From Tragulus kanchil (Eukaryota > Chordata > Mammalia > Artiodactyla > Tragulidae), in assembly GCA_022376925.1 (NCBI GenBank), contig JAIOJX010000003.1:39913874-39977873 (forward strand): 64,000 bases of DNA, written 5' to 3'. The notes beneath the pieces are model-generated. The model saw only the letters and a list, made by a program, of their open reading frames with translations, ran no database searches and was not told the DNA's origin. Shown in pieces: positions 11,446-22,611 of this stretch. Numbering within the stretch: the stretch's first letter is position 1; every line of letters begins with the position of its first letter. The translations under genes and the position numbers were made by a program.

Positions 11446-11697
11446 CAGAGTAGAAATGTGAATGTATTAATAAGCGTGATTTTAGTCATTTTTAAATTCC
11501 CAAACTCTTACTACATTGTAGATGGTGAGGGATTATTTCTCTATTAGATTGATTCCTGAAATGGCCACAATAACTCCTCACTCTGGGGCCACAATCCTTA
11601 CTGTGTAACTTTATAGCTCCTGCTGATAAGACCATGGAGTCTACACTCCACCTTTTGAACCTCTGTTGCCATTGTCATTTGCATTGCGCATAGACTG

Positions 11698-12095
11698 TGA
11701 TGAAAGGGACAACATTCTGTCTCTGAGGCCTAAAGACATCTTCTGCTCCTCCACTCACTCCCTTGGAACTCTGTCACTGCTCTATTAACTGGCTAATCTG
11801 CAGGACACTAAGTGGCTGCCTAGAGGAGAATACTGCTGTCCCAGCTCACAACGTGCAACATCAACCTTTGTCCAGTCAACCTCCAAACACAGGAAAGAAC
11901 TGAGGTACCATCTGCAGAACCAGTAGTCCAGTATAAAACTTGCTGTAGAGTCACAGGTAGGCTCAGCTGAGATCACTGGAACCACTTGGCTGATCCAGAA
12001 ACTCATGAGCGAGAATACATGCTTACTCTTTTAAACCACTGAGTCTGAGAGAGGTTTGTACACAGCATTATTATGGCAATAGATGATTAATATAC
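11698..12095. other. Unique DNA, no gene seen
   Basis: Roughly 400 bases with no recognised repeat. A 73-codon minus frame at 11785-12006 has no recognisable domain. Confidence 0.5.
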
Positions 12096-12304
12096 TTTCT
12101 AAAACAAATTAATGGCCCAAAAATAATTAAGTAAATGATGACTTAAGAAACTGATGAAGCACAGTATTTGTGGGCTAAAGGCATCTTGGTTTTATGACTG
12201 TTCATCTTTTCCCTGATGCTTCACTGAGCTTCAGTGTGCTGCAGAGCAGCAATCCTGAAAGGGTGTCGTTCACCCATTTGCTTCTTTTTTTTTTTTCATT
12301 TGCT

Positions 12305-12480
12305 TCTTATGTGATGCGTGACTTTAGACAAGTCACTTAATCATGGCTTCAGTTTCCTCTTTGATAGAAGAGAGATAAGGATCCTACCTTGTCAGCTTCA
12401 CAGGATTATTGTATTGGATGAGAAAATATTTGGGGCAGTGTTTTGAAGGCTAAGGCATGCTCTGCAAGTGCTGAATAGAG
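12305..12480 (+). repeat. MIR element
   Basis: Follows the MIR consensus order: GTGACTTTAGACAAGTCACTT, TCAGTTTCCTCTTTGATAGA, a block resembling 'gataaggatcctacct..cacaggattattgtattggatgag', and GCAAGTGCTGAATAG. The element is an ancient SINE found across mammals. The same insertion is repeated at 13352-13527. Confidence 0.8.
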
Positions 12481-13351
12481 AAAGTCAGTGGCTAGCCTCT
12501 GTGGTGAATGGTGCATGGAGGCTGAGAGAGTGACAGAGAAGTGGGAGAAACAGGAAGACTGATAATCCCGGGGACACCTGGAGCCAAACGGTAACTGTGA
12601 AACCACGTTCATGCCTCCCTCTCAAGTCATGTTATCAAGTTTGGTGATGGATTTTCTTTTCTTGACAAATTGCCATTGCAGGTTATTTCCTAGATGATAT
12701 TTCTACAAATGTGAAATCATTCTCCATTGCCTGAATGGCACTATAGAAAGTTATTATTTCACATCGGATTCCACAGAGCTTACATTTAGATTTACCAGCA
12801 AGAGGGTTAATAAAGGCAGAACTAGAGCCAATAGCAATTGAAAAATGTCACTTCTCTTTCTGGCTACAATGTGTCACCTTAAAGGTGCATCCTCTGAATG
12901 ATAAAATATAATTTACTGTAACAGAAAGTAAATCTGAAACTCATTTCTACCTTCTCCGTAACATGAGATCTGGTTAAGAAGATTTTCTCTTGGCTTTGAG
13001 AAAGAAGTGATGAGTAAGAGAAAAATTTTAAATGAACATGTATTTGAGGATGGCCCTTGAATATTTATGTAAAAGAGCTAGTAATATAATCACCTTGTCT
13101 GCTGATTTACAAAATGTTCTCTATAAAATATTTCAAATAATTTTTCTAAAACAAATTAATGGCCCAAAAATAATTAAGTAAATGATGACTTAAGAAACTG
13201 ATGAAGCACAGTATTTGTGGGCTAAAGGCATCTTGGTTTTATGACTGTTCATCTTTTCCCTGATGCTTCACTGAGCTTCAGTGTGCTGCAGAGCAGCAAT
13301 CCTGAAAGGGTGTCGTTCACCCATTTGCTTCTTTTTTTTTTTTCATTTGCT

Positions 13352-13527
13352 TCTTATGTGATGCGTGACTTTAGACAAGTCACTTAATCATGGCTTCAGT
13401 TTCCTCTTTGATAGAAGAGAGATAAGGATCCTACCTTGTCAGCTTCACAGGATTATTGTATTGGATGAGAAAATATTTGGGGCAGTGTTTTGAAGGCTAA
13501 GGCATGCTCTGCAAGTGCTGAATAGAG
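13352..13527 (+). repeat. MIR element (duplicate of 12305-12480)
   Basis: Same sequence at offset 1047 within duplication 4. Confidence 0.8.
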
Positions 13528-14554
13528 AAAGTCAGTGGCTAGCCTCTGTGGTGAATGGTGCATGGAGGCTGAGAGAGTGACAGAGAAGTGGGAGAAACAG
13601 GAAGACTGATAATCCCGGGGACACCTGGAGCCAAACGGTAACTGTGAAACCACGTTCATGCCTCCCTCTCAAGTCATGTTATCAAGTTTGGTGATGGATT
13701 TTCTTTTCTTGACAAATTGCCATTGCAGGTTATTTCCTAGATGATATTTCTACAAATGTGAAATCATTCTCCATTGCCTGAATGGCACTATAGAAAGTTA
13801 TTATTTCACATCGGATTCCACAGAGCTTACATTTAGATTTACCAGCAAGAGGGTTAATAAAGGCAGAACTAGAGCCAATAGCAATTGAAAAATGTCACTT
13901 CTCTTTCTGGCTACAATGTGTCACCTTAAAGGTGCATCCTCTGAATGATAAAATATAATTTACTGTAACAGAAAGTAAATCTGAAACTCATTTCTACCTT
14001 CTCCGTAACATGAGATCTGGTTAAGAAGATTTTCTCTTGGCTTTGAGAAAGAAGTGATGAGTAAGAGAAAAATTTTAAATGAACATGTATTTGAGGATGG
14101 CCCTTGAATATTTATGTAAAAGAGCTAGTAATATAATCACCTTGTCTGCTGATTTACAAAATGTTCTCTATAAAATATTTCAAATAATTTTTCAGTTTAT
14201 TTGAAGAAAACTGTTGGGTTATTAATATATGACCATAAGTTTCATTAATTGCTAGGTAATTAGGTATCTCTGCTGTTTTAATCACTCAGAAGAAGAAATT
14301 TAATAGCAGTTATTTCCTCTTCACATTTTAGTGCAAATAATATAATTTGTTCAAAACAAGAAGAGTTGTGATCCTCTTTTAATTATTGCTTTAGAAATGC
14401 ACACATTTGATGTGGCATTTTTAATTTCTGAAGTTACTATGAGAAATTCAATAATCACATTTACTTTTTCCTCTAACTGGCCAAAGGACGTTAATAAAGT
14501 GTCTGTAGTATATCATTCCTTTTGATGGCAGAACAATGGTCAAATTGGAACTCA

Positions 14555-14660
14555 TTCATTCATTCATTCATTCATAAATATTCATGTACTCAAAAATATT
14601 TAGTTCGTACTGAGTGTTAAGGACAGTGCTAAATATGTTAATAAGGCATACTAAGACATT
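14555..14660 (-). repeat. CATT simple repeat and possible L2 3' end
   Basis: A CATT tetranucleotide run at 14552-14573 is followed by AAATATTCATGTACTC and GTACTGAGTGTTAAGGACAGTGCTAAAT. That order resembles the 'attcaacaaatattt...gtgccaggcactgtgc' end of L2 in reverse. It is repeated at 15636-15741. Confidence 0.45.
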
Positions 14661-14693
14661 TATATTTTGTCTTATTTTATAAACTTTATATAG

Positions 14694-14963
14694 AATGGCT
14701 AGGGCATCCCATATGAAAGTTGAGTGCCAAAGAATTGATGCCTTTGAACTGTGGTGGGAGAAAACTCTTGAGAGTTCCTTGGACTGCAAGGAGATCAAAC
14801 CAGTAAATCCTAAAGGAAACTCAACCAGAATCTTCATTGGAAGGATCGATGCTGAAGCTGAAGCTCCAATGCTTTGGCCACCTAATACAAAGAGACAACT
14901 CATTGGAAAATAGCCTGATGCTGGAGAAAAAAGAAGGCAGGAGAAGGGGATGACAGAGGATGA
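14694..14963 (+). mobile_element. BovB 3' fragment (copy 1)
   Basis: Blocks GTGCCAAAGAATTGATGCCT, TTTGAACTGTGGTGG, TTCCTTGGACTGCAAGGAGA and GAAGGCAGGAGAAGGGGATG follow the BovB 3' coding order. The fragment is cut by the junction of duplication 5 at 14963, and the uninterrupted version is at 15775-16173. Confidence 0.88.
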
Positions 14964-15774
14964 AATTGAAAAATGTCACTTCTCTTTCTGGCTACAATGT
15001 GTCACCTTAAAGGTGCATCCTCTGAATGATAAAATATAATTTACTGTAACAGAAAGTAAATCTGAAACTCATTTCTACCTTCTCCGTAACATGAGATCTG
15101 GTTAAGAAGATTTTCTCTTGGCTTTGAGAAAGAAGTGATGAGTAAGAGAAAAATTTTAAATGAACATGTATTTGAGGATGGCCCTTGAATATTTATGTAA
15201 AAGAGCTAGTAATATAATCACCTTGTCTGCTGATTTACAAAATGTTCTCTATAAAATATTTCAAATAATTTTTCAGTTTATTTGAAGAAAACTGTTGGGT
15301 TATTAATATATGACCATAAGTTTCATTAATTGCTAGGTAATTAGGTATCTCTGCTGTTTTAATCACTCAGAAGAAGAAATTTAATAGCAGTTATTTCCTC
15401 TTCACATTTTAGTGCAAATAATATAATTTGTTCAAAACAAGAAGAGTTGTGATCCTCTTTTAATTATTGCTTTAGAAATGCACACATTTGATGTGGCATT
15501 TTTAATTTCTGAAGTTACTATGAGAAATTCAATAATCACATTTACTTTTTCCTCTAACTGGCCAAAGGACGTTAATAAAGTGTCTGTAGTATATCATTCC
15601 TTTTGATGGCAGAACAATGGTCAAATTGGAACTCATTCATTCATTCATTCATTCATAAATATTCATGTACTCAAAAATATTTAGTTCGTACTGAGTGTTA
15701 AGGACAGTGCTAAATATGTTAATAAGGCATACTAAGACATTTATATTTTGTCTTATTTTATAAACTTTATATAG

Positions 15775-16173
15775 AATGGCTAGGGCATCCCATATGAAAG
15801 TTGAGTGCCAAAGAATTGATGCCTTTGAACTGTGGTGGGAGAAAACTCTTGAGAGTTCCTTGGACTGCAAGGAGATCAAACCAGTAAATCCTAAAGGAAA
15901 TCAACCCCGAATATTCATTGGAAGGATTGATGCTGAAGCTGAAGCTCCAATGCTTTGGCCACCTAATACAAAGAGACAACTCATTGGAAAATAGCCTGAT
16001 GCTGGAGAAAAAAGAAGGCAGGAGAAGGGGATGACAGAGGATGAGATGTTTGGATGGTATCACTGAGTCAATGGACATGAGTTTGAGCAAGTCTGGGAGA
16101 TGGTGATGGACAGGGAAGCCTGGCGTGCTACAGTCCATGGGGTTACAAAGTCGGACATGAATGAGTGACTGAA
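15775..16173 (+). mobile_element. BovB 3' fragment (copy 2, complete to tail)
   Basis: Same BovB piece as at 14694, continuing through GATGACAGAGGATGAGATG, GGACAGGGAAGCCTGGCGTG and the tail GAATGAGTGACTGAAATGAA. It is 5'-truncated, as is usual for BovB. A 177-codon minus-strand frame at 15767-16300 is simply antisense to it. Confidence 0.9.
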
Positions 16174-16188
16174 ATGAACTGAAATGAA

Positions 16189-16400
16189 GGGCTTCCCAAG
16201 TGGCACTAGTGGTAAAAAAAAAAAAAAAGAAAAAGAAAAAACACCTGCCAATAAATGAGACATAAGAGACAGAAAGATCCTGTGGAAGAGGGCATGGCAA
16301 CCCACTCCAATATTTTTACCTGGAGAATCCAATGGACAGAGGAGCCTGGCAGCTTATAGTTTATAGGACTGCAAAGAATCAGGTATGACCAAAGAAACAG
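16189..16400 (+). mobile_element. Bov-tA SINE with A-rich insertion in its head
   Basis: Starts GGGCTTCCCAAGTGGCACTA, is interrupted at 16216-16239 by an A-rich run with two G interruptions exactly where 'taaagaa' normally sits, and resumes ACACCTGCCAATAAATGAGA. The body reads CATGGCAACCCACTCCAATA and GGACAGAGGAGCCTGGCAGC. The A expansion is inside the tRNA-like part, not at the tail. Confidence 0.85.
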
Positions 16401-16529
16401 CATGCACTCAGGATGGCTATAGTATAGATTATAGCATCTCTTTTCTCTTTGTCCTCTTCTTCATCATCCACCTTATTCTATTTTGTTATCATCACCCTTC
16501 TCCTCATGCTTCTTATCATCATGTCTTTA

Positions 16530-16775
16530 TTAAAGTTTGAATCCTCTTAGGGCCTGAAATATAGTAAGTAGTCAATAAAAGTTTGCTCAAATAACATTAG
16601 TTTTTAAAATAACATTTGATTCAGACACAGTGTTTAATTAGATTATCCCAACAAATCTATGAAACAGATACTATCAGTCCTAGTTCATAGGTAAGAAATT
16701 CTCAGCTTGAAGATTAAAGTCACTGGCTCAAAATCACACAGGTGGTCAGATGGGGAGGCTAGCTTAGACCTCATC
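16530..16775 (+). repeat. L2-like tail then MIR fragment
   Basis: TAGTAAGTAGTCAATAAAAG at about 16562 resembles the L2 3' end. From about 16620, TTAGATTATCCCAACAAATC, a degenerate 'gaggtaagaaattc' and CTCAAAATCACACAGGTGG follow the MIR core and 3' order. Confidence 0.6.
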
Positions 16776-16807
16776 AAGGGGTGATGAGGAAAACTAGTAT
16801 AACTTCT

Positions 16808-17087
16808 TTTCTTTTAATTTTTAATTTTGGCCTCTTTCTTTTTTTTAAATTAATTTATTTATTTTCATCCTTCATTATTCTCTGGCATGTATGGGCCTTC
16901 CATTGCAGTGGCCCCTCTTGTTGCAGAGCACTGGCCCTGGGCGCATGCGCTCCAGAGTGCTGGCTCTTAATTGACATACTGGTCCAACTGCTCCATGGAA
17001 CTTGGGATCTTTCTGGACCAGGGATCGAACTGGTGCCCTTTGCACTGCAAGACAGACTCTTTTACCCATTGGACCACCAGGGAAGCC
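16808..17087 (-). mobile_element. CHR-like tRNA-derived SINE with perfect TSD
   Basis: T/A-rich tail on the left and the tRNA-like head on the right (minus-strand GGGCTTCCCTGGTGGTCCAA). A 14-base target-site duplication, CTAGTATAACTTCT, is at 16794-16807 and 17088-17101. The body has TTGCAGAGCACTGGCCCTGG and GGCGCATGCGCTCCAGAGTG. Confidence 0.92.
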
Positions 17088-17267
17088 CTAGTATAACTTC
17101 TATTTATAGTTTTTACCTAATAAATAAAAAAATCTTTCTTAACATATGATAAACATATTGATAGTAGAGTGTATCATTCTATCTATAAATATTTTATTTC
17201 AAAAATAAATTTACTAGTTGAGGTAAACCAAAAAAATTATTTTAGTCTGCTACTATAAAGCAGTGTT

Positions 17268-17440
17268 TATAAACTGTGAGTTGTGACCCATTAGTGGCTA
17301 TAAAAATAAATTTAAAAGGTCTGGCTCAGCATCTTATTTGAATGAGATAGGATCAGATAAAATAGAAAGGAATATAAAGAAAAGTGGTAGAGAATGGATC
17401 AGAATATAATAGAAAATATCAGTAAGATTCACATGTTTTA
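17268..17440 (+). repeat. Possible ancient interspersed repeat
   Basis: TTTATAAACTGTGAGTTGTG, ACCCATTAGTGGCTATAAAA and AATAGAAAATATCAGTAAGA resemble an old mammalian repeat with 'aaactgtgggtcgtgacccattagtggg'. I cannot name the family securely. Confidence 0.4.
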
Positions 17441-17537
17441 AGTGTTAGTTTAAGAAACTTTGTTTTAGGTCTGTCTACATATATGCCATTGTGATATATT
17501 AAAATCTGTTATTATGGATAACAATATAATATGTACG

Positions 17538-17672
17538 TTTGCTTAGGTGCTCAGTTGTGTCTGACTCTTTAAAACCCCATGAACTGTAGCTGGCCAGGCT
17601 GCTCTCTCCATGGGATTTTCCAGACAAGAACACTGGAGTGGGTTGGCCTTTCTTCCTCAAGGAGATTGTCTT
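17538..17672 (-). mobile_element. Truncated Bov-tA SINE (BovA body)
   Basis: Minus-strand BovA: CTCAGTTGTGTCTGACTCTT, GGCCAGGCTGCTCTCTCCAT and GACAAGAACACTGGAGTGGG. The tRNA-like head is missing. Confidence 0.82.
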
Positions 17673-18094
17673 GAACAATAAAAAATTTTTTTCTTGTTCT
17701 ATATAACTATACTCTATGAAGAGCTGCAAGCCCAGATCCTACAGACATTTTATTTGGCCAACAAAACAATTCAAAATCGAAGTTCATCAATTATGACACA
17801 CCGCCTTGAGTCCCATCCCATTTTAGCTTCATCTGGTTTAATTTACACACATTTTACCTGCTTGGTCCCTGGAAGCAACTGAATTCTGGCAACCTAGATC
17901 TTGAATCTTGCTCGTCTATTCACTTCAGTTGTCTCAGTAATTGTTTTTAACATAACCCTATGACAAACCCTGTGGCTAATAATCTGAACAGATATGTTAA
18001 ATCCATTTGTAAAGATAGGTTTATACCAATCTAGATGTTCTATCTTAGTACCTGATATTACAAAGCTAACAGGTGAGAATAAAAGCTACAGCAT
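17673..18094. other. Unique DNA, no gene seen
   Basis: No clear repeat or gene in about 420 bases. Confidence 0.5.
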
Positions 18095-18330
18095 GAGACT
18101 GATAATAGCTACTATTTCTGAGAACTTACTAAATGTCTGTCACTGTGCTATATAATTACTACATAATTATTAGTCCTGAAAATTATCTCATGACATGGAT
18201 ATAACTAACTACATTTATAGATGAGGAAATTGAGATTCAAAGAGGTAAGCTATTAATATCTCATTTAATATTACATAGTTATGTGACAGAACCAGAAGTC
18301 AAGCCCAAATGTAATCCAATGCAAACTCAT
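18095..18330 (+). repeat. MIR element
   Basis: Near full-length MIR order: ATAGCTACTATTTCTGAGAA, ACTGTGCTATATAATTAC, AATTATCTCATGACATGGAT, ACATTTATAGATGAGGAAAT, TTGAGATTCAAAGAGGTAAG and GTGACAGAACCAGAAGTCAA. Confidence 0.85.
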
Positions 18331-18528
18331 TATCTATTTTCCCATCAATTTACATGCATGGCTGGATATCTTATTCTCAAAAACTGCAGGACATATTCTA
18401 ATTCCCAAAGGGAATGCAATTTATTTCACTCTTTTTTGACAACTTTCTGAGTATAGATTCTCTTTACTTCTCACCAGGACTGTCAAATTAGATCCCCGGT
18501 GACCCCTGACTTTCCTTCTTTCCAATTC

Positions 18529-18730
18529 AGGTCAGTTCAGTTCAGTTGCTCAGTCATGTCCAACTCTTTGTGGCCCCATGGATGAGCCATGGAATTCTCC
18601 AGGCAAGAATACTGGAGTGGGTTGCCATGCCGTCCTCCTGGGGATCTTCCTGACCTGGGGATTGAAGGCAAATCTCCCGTGTCTCCTGCATTGCGGCAGA
18701 TTCTTTACCACTGAGCCACAGAGAAGTCCC
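18529..18730 (-). mobile_element. Bov-tA SINE
   Basis: Minus strand. CAGTTCAGTTCAGTTGCTCA at the left is the BovB-like tail. The body reads CAGGCAAGAATACTGGAGTG, and TTTACCACTGAGCCACAGAG is the head. Confidence 0.9.
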
Positions 18731-19133
18731 TCAATACACATATTTGTCCATAAAAGTTTATTTGCTTAGCTTGAATTTAAAAAATAATCGCAGGTTTATT
18801 AGTGCATGACCAGACGCCTGAGAGAAATTCCTGTCTACCTTCACCACCCTCTAGGGTAGGTTCCTCTGGTTCTCTTGTTGGACTAAAAACTTTCTGAAGA
18901 CTAGGACACTCTGATACTTTGTTGTGTGGGCTTTGCATTTTGTAGATATTCAGTGCTCTTAATTAAATTGAAATGAAAATTAATATAATTATTACACGAG
19001 GCACTCCAGCATAATTAATAGGTCACGCACTTAGATAATGAAGAATGCAAGACATAGGTTATTGTTGGCACTGCAGATGGTATTTCCTAACGCTAAATAA
19101 AGGAGCACTAACTGAATCAATGTTGAGATTAGG
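18731..19133. other. Unique DNA, no gene seen
   Basis: About 400 bases without recognised features. Confidence 0.5.
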
Positions 19134-19349
19134 TTGCTGCTGCTTCTTAGTCGCTTCAGCTGTGTCTGACTCTGTGGATCCCTGTGGACTGTAGCCTGTG
19201 AAGCTCCTCTGTCCATGGAATTCTCCAGACAAGAATACTGGAGTGGGTTGCTGTGCCACCCTCCAAGGGATCTTCCCAACCCAGGCCTGGAACCCGGGTC
19301 TCCTGCATTGCAGGCAGATTCCTCATAGTGGAGCCGCCTGGGAAGCCCC
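19134..19349 (-). mobile_element. Bov-tA SINE
   Basis: Minus strand. The body is TGTGTCTGACTCTGTGGATC and GACAAGAATACTGGAGTGGG. The head region is GTCTCCTGCATTGCAGGCAG, then GAGCCGCCTGGGAAGCCCC. Confidence 0.9.
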
Positions 19350-19361
19350 TATGCATCTATT

Positions 19362-19453
19362 TCTGGCCCCATGGACTGCAGCCTGCTAGGTTTGTCCATT
19401 CATGGGATTTTCCAGGCAAGACTATGGGAGTGGGTTGCCATTTCCTTCTCCTA
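19362..19453 (-). mobile_element. Partial Bov-tA SINE
   Basis: A second BovA body starting GCCCCATGGACTGCAGCCTG and ending TTGCCATTTCCTTCTCCTAG. It lies 12 bases after the previous SINE, in the same orientation. Confidence 0.8.
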
Positions 19454-20168
19454 GATTAGCTTGTCTCTCATTAAAAAGAAAAGTTTTGATCTGAAGCACT
19501 ACTATGCCTTCGTTTTTCTGCAGCAGTAATTCCCTCCTGAAACACACAAAAGCCCTAATTCTCAAAGATGATACTAAAGCAATGTGGCTTACACGGCAAT
19601 AACACGCAGTCTGTCTACAGAACTCCTTTCAAAACTTTCCTTAAGCACATCGTCCTTTCTACACAACAGGTTTTCTTCATTAGCTCCGTGTGTTGAATGT
19701 CAAGGTCTGATTATCAGTGGAATAGTGAGCAGCATTTGGCCAGAGGGCAAAGGTGCTGAAGCCTGGAAATGCTCAGAAGTTCATAGTAATAGAGATCCAG
19801 AGTCAGAAATGAGCATCATGGATAGCAGGAGACAGTCTGAAAAGAAAGGGGGAAAAAGGCCAAACATCTTATTAAGAAATTGCAAAGAGTCAGGGAAAAA
19901 GGTAGAAATTCTCTTAAACAAGATCCAGTCCCTTGAATGGGCTTAGAAAGGGAATAAGGGAGCCCAGATGGGGGAAGTCAACATTACAGGTAAACCTGAT
20001 GACAGATACAATTAGAAATATGAACAGATTCAGACCTTTCCTGTATTCAGAAAAAAAAAAAAAAAGGAAAATGTTACTTTCCCTTAATTTCACAGGAACA
20101 TTAGAATTAGGTCATTTTGTTGAATCCCTCTGCTATCCATATAGGAAAATAAATGCCACGTGAATACG
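19454..20168. other. Unique DNA, no confident gene
   Basis: It contains the longest non-repeat open frame in the window (19584-19946, +, 120 codons). I recognise no domain, splice structure or codon bias in it. Poly-A at 20050-20064. Confidence 0.5.
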
Positions 20169-22382
20169 AGTTATTACTTTCCTGTTCAACCTTTCCCAGA
20201 GTGAATTGCCAACACACTTAGGCACATATGTGTCGTGAATTATGCTGAATGTAAAGTTAATTGACCTTAATGAACAGAACAGGCAAAACAATCCTTCTGG
20301 AATTCCACTGCACAGAAGCACTCTTAGAGAAAGCAACAGTGTTTTGGAGTATTTTTAGGCACTGGTACCAAAGCAAGATTTTCAGTAGAAATATGGGCAA
20401 TAAAACACATGCTGACATCTTTGGGATTTGTGCGGACACTAGGAGGTGATGAGACAGGCTACCAGGATAATCTATTATGGGGACAGGGCATATTTGGGAG
20501 GTAAAATGAATGTAAGCAAAGGATTTCCTAGGAATCCTACCTCCATTTTGTACTTAGTTTATACTCTTTCCAGCTGTGAAAGGCTCAGCCTAGGTAGCCC
20601 AGAGCCAGTGCTGTCACTGGGAGATGTGTGAATTTTGCTGAGCACCAGCTGGGTGCTATCAAGGCTAATATAAGAGTCAATATGGTGCCTTACCTGGCTG
20701 AAAACTTCTCAGAGGTGTGAAATGTCACATTTCTCTTGTGAAAAGTCGGCTTATACCTCTAATCTCATCACTGCCTGAGTTTCATTGCACTGAGACGGTC
20801 TAGTTCTGTCCTCCACAGAAGTAAGCCTTTAGTACATTAACTGAGTGGGTTGGCAGCATGAGGAACTATTGCAGAACAGGGTGATGGGAAAGGGGAGGCA
20901 TTTTTCTTCCACCCCCTGATGTTCTCCCAGATGCTGGAGGCTGCTAAAGCCCTTTAAACCTTGTTTATTAGCTGGGGGTTTTGAGATATGCATCAGTGTT
21001 GGTGGGTGTTTTTGTCTGATGTTTGCTGACTCACTTGTGTTTTGAAGTACATTCTATGTCATTTCTCCCAAGTGGTCTTTCAGAGTGAGAAGAAATTATA
21101 TTTTTAAAGATAGAACTTGATATTTCTATGAGCTTGATTTACCTCACTACCTGGCTGTATTGTTAGTCGGTGTTTAAATGTCAAGGGGAAGTAATTAGCA
21201 AAACTATTTTTCCCTTATTTCAGGCGTATTTTGCTGCCTCAGGAGACTTTCATTATGAAGTGATAGCCCTCAAAAACCGAAGTTATTACTTTCCTGTTCA
21301 ACCTTTCCCAGAGTGAATGCCAACACACTTAGGCACATATGTGTCGTGAATTATGCTGAATGTAAAGTTAATTGACCTTAATGAACAGAACAGGCAAAAC
21401 AATCCTTCTGGAATTCCACTGCACAGAAGCACTCTTAGAGAAAGCAACAGTGTTTTGGAGTATTTTTAGGCACTGGTACCAAAGCAAGATTTTCAGTAGA
21501 AATATGGGCAATAAAACACATGCTGACATCTTTGGGATTTGTGCGGACACTAGGAGGTGATGAGACAGGCTACCAGGATAATCTATTATGGGGACAGGGC
21601 ATATTTGGGAGGTAAAATGAATGTAAGCAAAGGATTTCCTAGGAATCCTACCTCCATTTTGTACTTAGTTTATACTCTTTCCAGCTGTGAAAGGCTCAGC
21701 CTAGGTAGCCCAGAGCCAGTGCTGTCACTGGGAGATGTGTGAATTTTGCTGAGCACCAGCTGGGTGCTATCAAGGCTAATATAAGAGTCAATATGGTGCC
21801 TTACCTGGCTGAAAACTTCTCAGAGGTGTGAAATGTCACATTTCTCTTGTGAAAAGTCGGCTTATACCTCTAATCTCATCACTGCCTGAGTTTCATTGCA
21901 CTGAGACGGTCTAGTTCTGTCCTCCACAGAAGTAAGCCTTTAGTACATTAACTGAGTGGGTTGGCAGCATGAGGAACTATTGCAGAACAGGGTGATGGGA
22001 AAGGGGAGGCATTTTTCTTCCACCCCCTGATGTTCTCCCAGATGCTGGAGGCTGCTAAAGCCCTTTAAACCTTGTTTATTAGCTGGGGGTTTTGAGATAT
22101 GCATCAGTGTTGGTGGGTGTTTTTGTCTGATGTTTGCTGACTCACTTGTGTTTTGAAGTACATTCTATGTCATTTCTCCCAAGTGGTCTTTCAGAGTGAG
22201 AAGAAATTATATTTTTAAAGATAGAACTTGATATTTCTATGAGCTTGATTTACCTCACTACCTGGCTGTATTGTTAGTCGGTGTTTAAATGTCAAGGGGA
22301 AGTAATTAGCAAAACTATTTTTCCACTCCTTATTTCAGGCGTATTTTGCTGCCTCAGGAGACTTTCATTATGAAGTGATAGC
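20169..22382 (+). repeat. Tandem duplication 6 (offset 1112, then 1111)
   Basis: Copy 1 is 20169-21267 and copy 2 is 21281-22382. They start AGTTATTACTTTCCTGTTCA and end CATTATGAAGTGATAGC. Differences: GTGAATTGCC against GTGAATGCC at the start, and TTTTCCCTTATTTC against TTTTCCACTCCTTATTTC near the end of copy 1. Thirteen bases at 21268-21280 separate the copies. No recognisable interspersed repeat lies in this 1.1 kb unit, so it is a clean test case for whether the duplication is real. Confidence 0.95.
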
Positions 22383-22611
22383 ACCATTCAAAGATGTTTG
22401 AGTTTGTTATGGTCACTGGTATTGTAAACCACAAAATGCTTATTAAGTCTGCTTTATCTTGGTATATTTTAATCGTTTGGGTTTTAGAATGAAAAGAGAA
22501 TATTATCATGATCTCCACTCCCCCCTTTTTTGAGTGCATACTCTGTACAAAGCATTGTATTAGTCACTGGAGTGACTGACAGATGTGATTCTTTGATTTT
22601 TATAGATGTGA

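Larger units (their letters stand above)
9499..11697 (+). repeat. Tandem duplication 3 (offset 1095)
   Basis: Copy 1 is 9499-10593 and copy 2 is 10594-11697. The copies are identical through most of their length. Near the junction, the end of copy 1 (10562-10602) is a deletion-ridden version of the end of copy 2 (11657-11703): TTTTGAACC is followed by a shortened form of the same TTGCCATTGTCATTTGCATT block, then both reach GACTGTGATGAAA. GTGATGAAA is shared at both boundaries. Confidence 0.95.
12096..14190 (+). repeat. Tandem duplication 4 (offset 1047)
   Basis: Copy 1 is 12096-13142 and copy 2 is 13143-14190. Copy 1 ends CAAATAATTTT and joins directly to TTTCTAAAACAAATTAATGG, with a short shared TTTC at the join. 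Copies look identical. They include a MIR and a T-homopolymer at 12286-12297 and 13333-13344. Confidence 0.95.
13883..16044 (+). repeat. Tandem duplication 5 (offset 1081), overlapping duplication 4
   Basis: Copy 1 is 13883-14963 and copy 2 is 14964-16044. It starts at AATTGAAAAATGTCAC inside copy 2 of duplication 4, so 12836-13142, 13883-14190 and 14964-15271 are three copies of one segment. The copies differ in a cluster at 14815-14850 against 15896-15931, inside the BovB part: AACTCAACCAGAATCTTC against AATCAACCCCGAATATTC, and GGATCGATG against GGATTGATG. Confidence 0.94.

Noticed and set aside
15767..16300. 177-codon open frame on -, the longest in the window
   Set aside because: It is antisense to the BovB 3' fragment and runs into the A-rich run of the neighbouring Bov-tA.
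19584..19946. 120-codon open frame on + in unique DNA
   Set aside because: There is no recognisable domain, no nearby exon-like structure and no coding bias visible. An open frame of this size is expected by chance in 64 kb.
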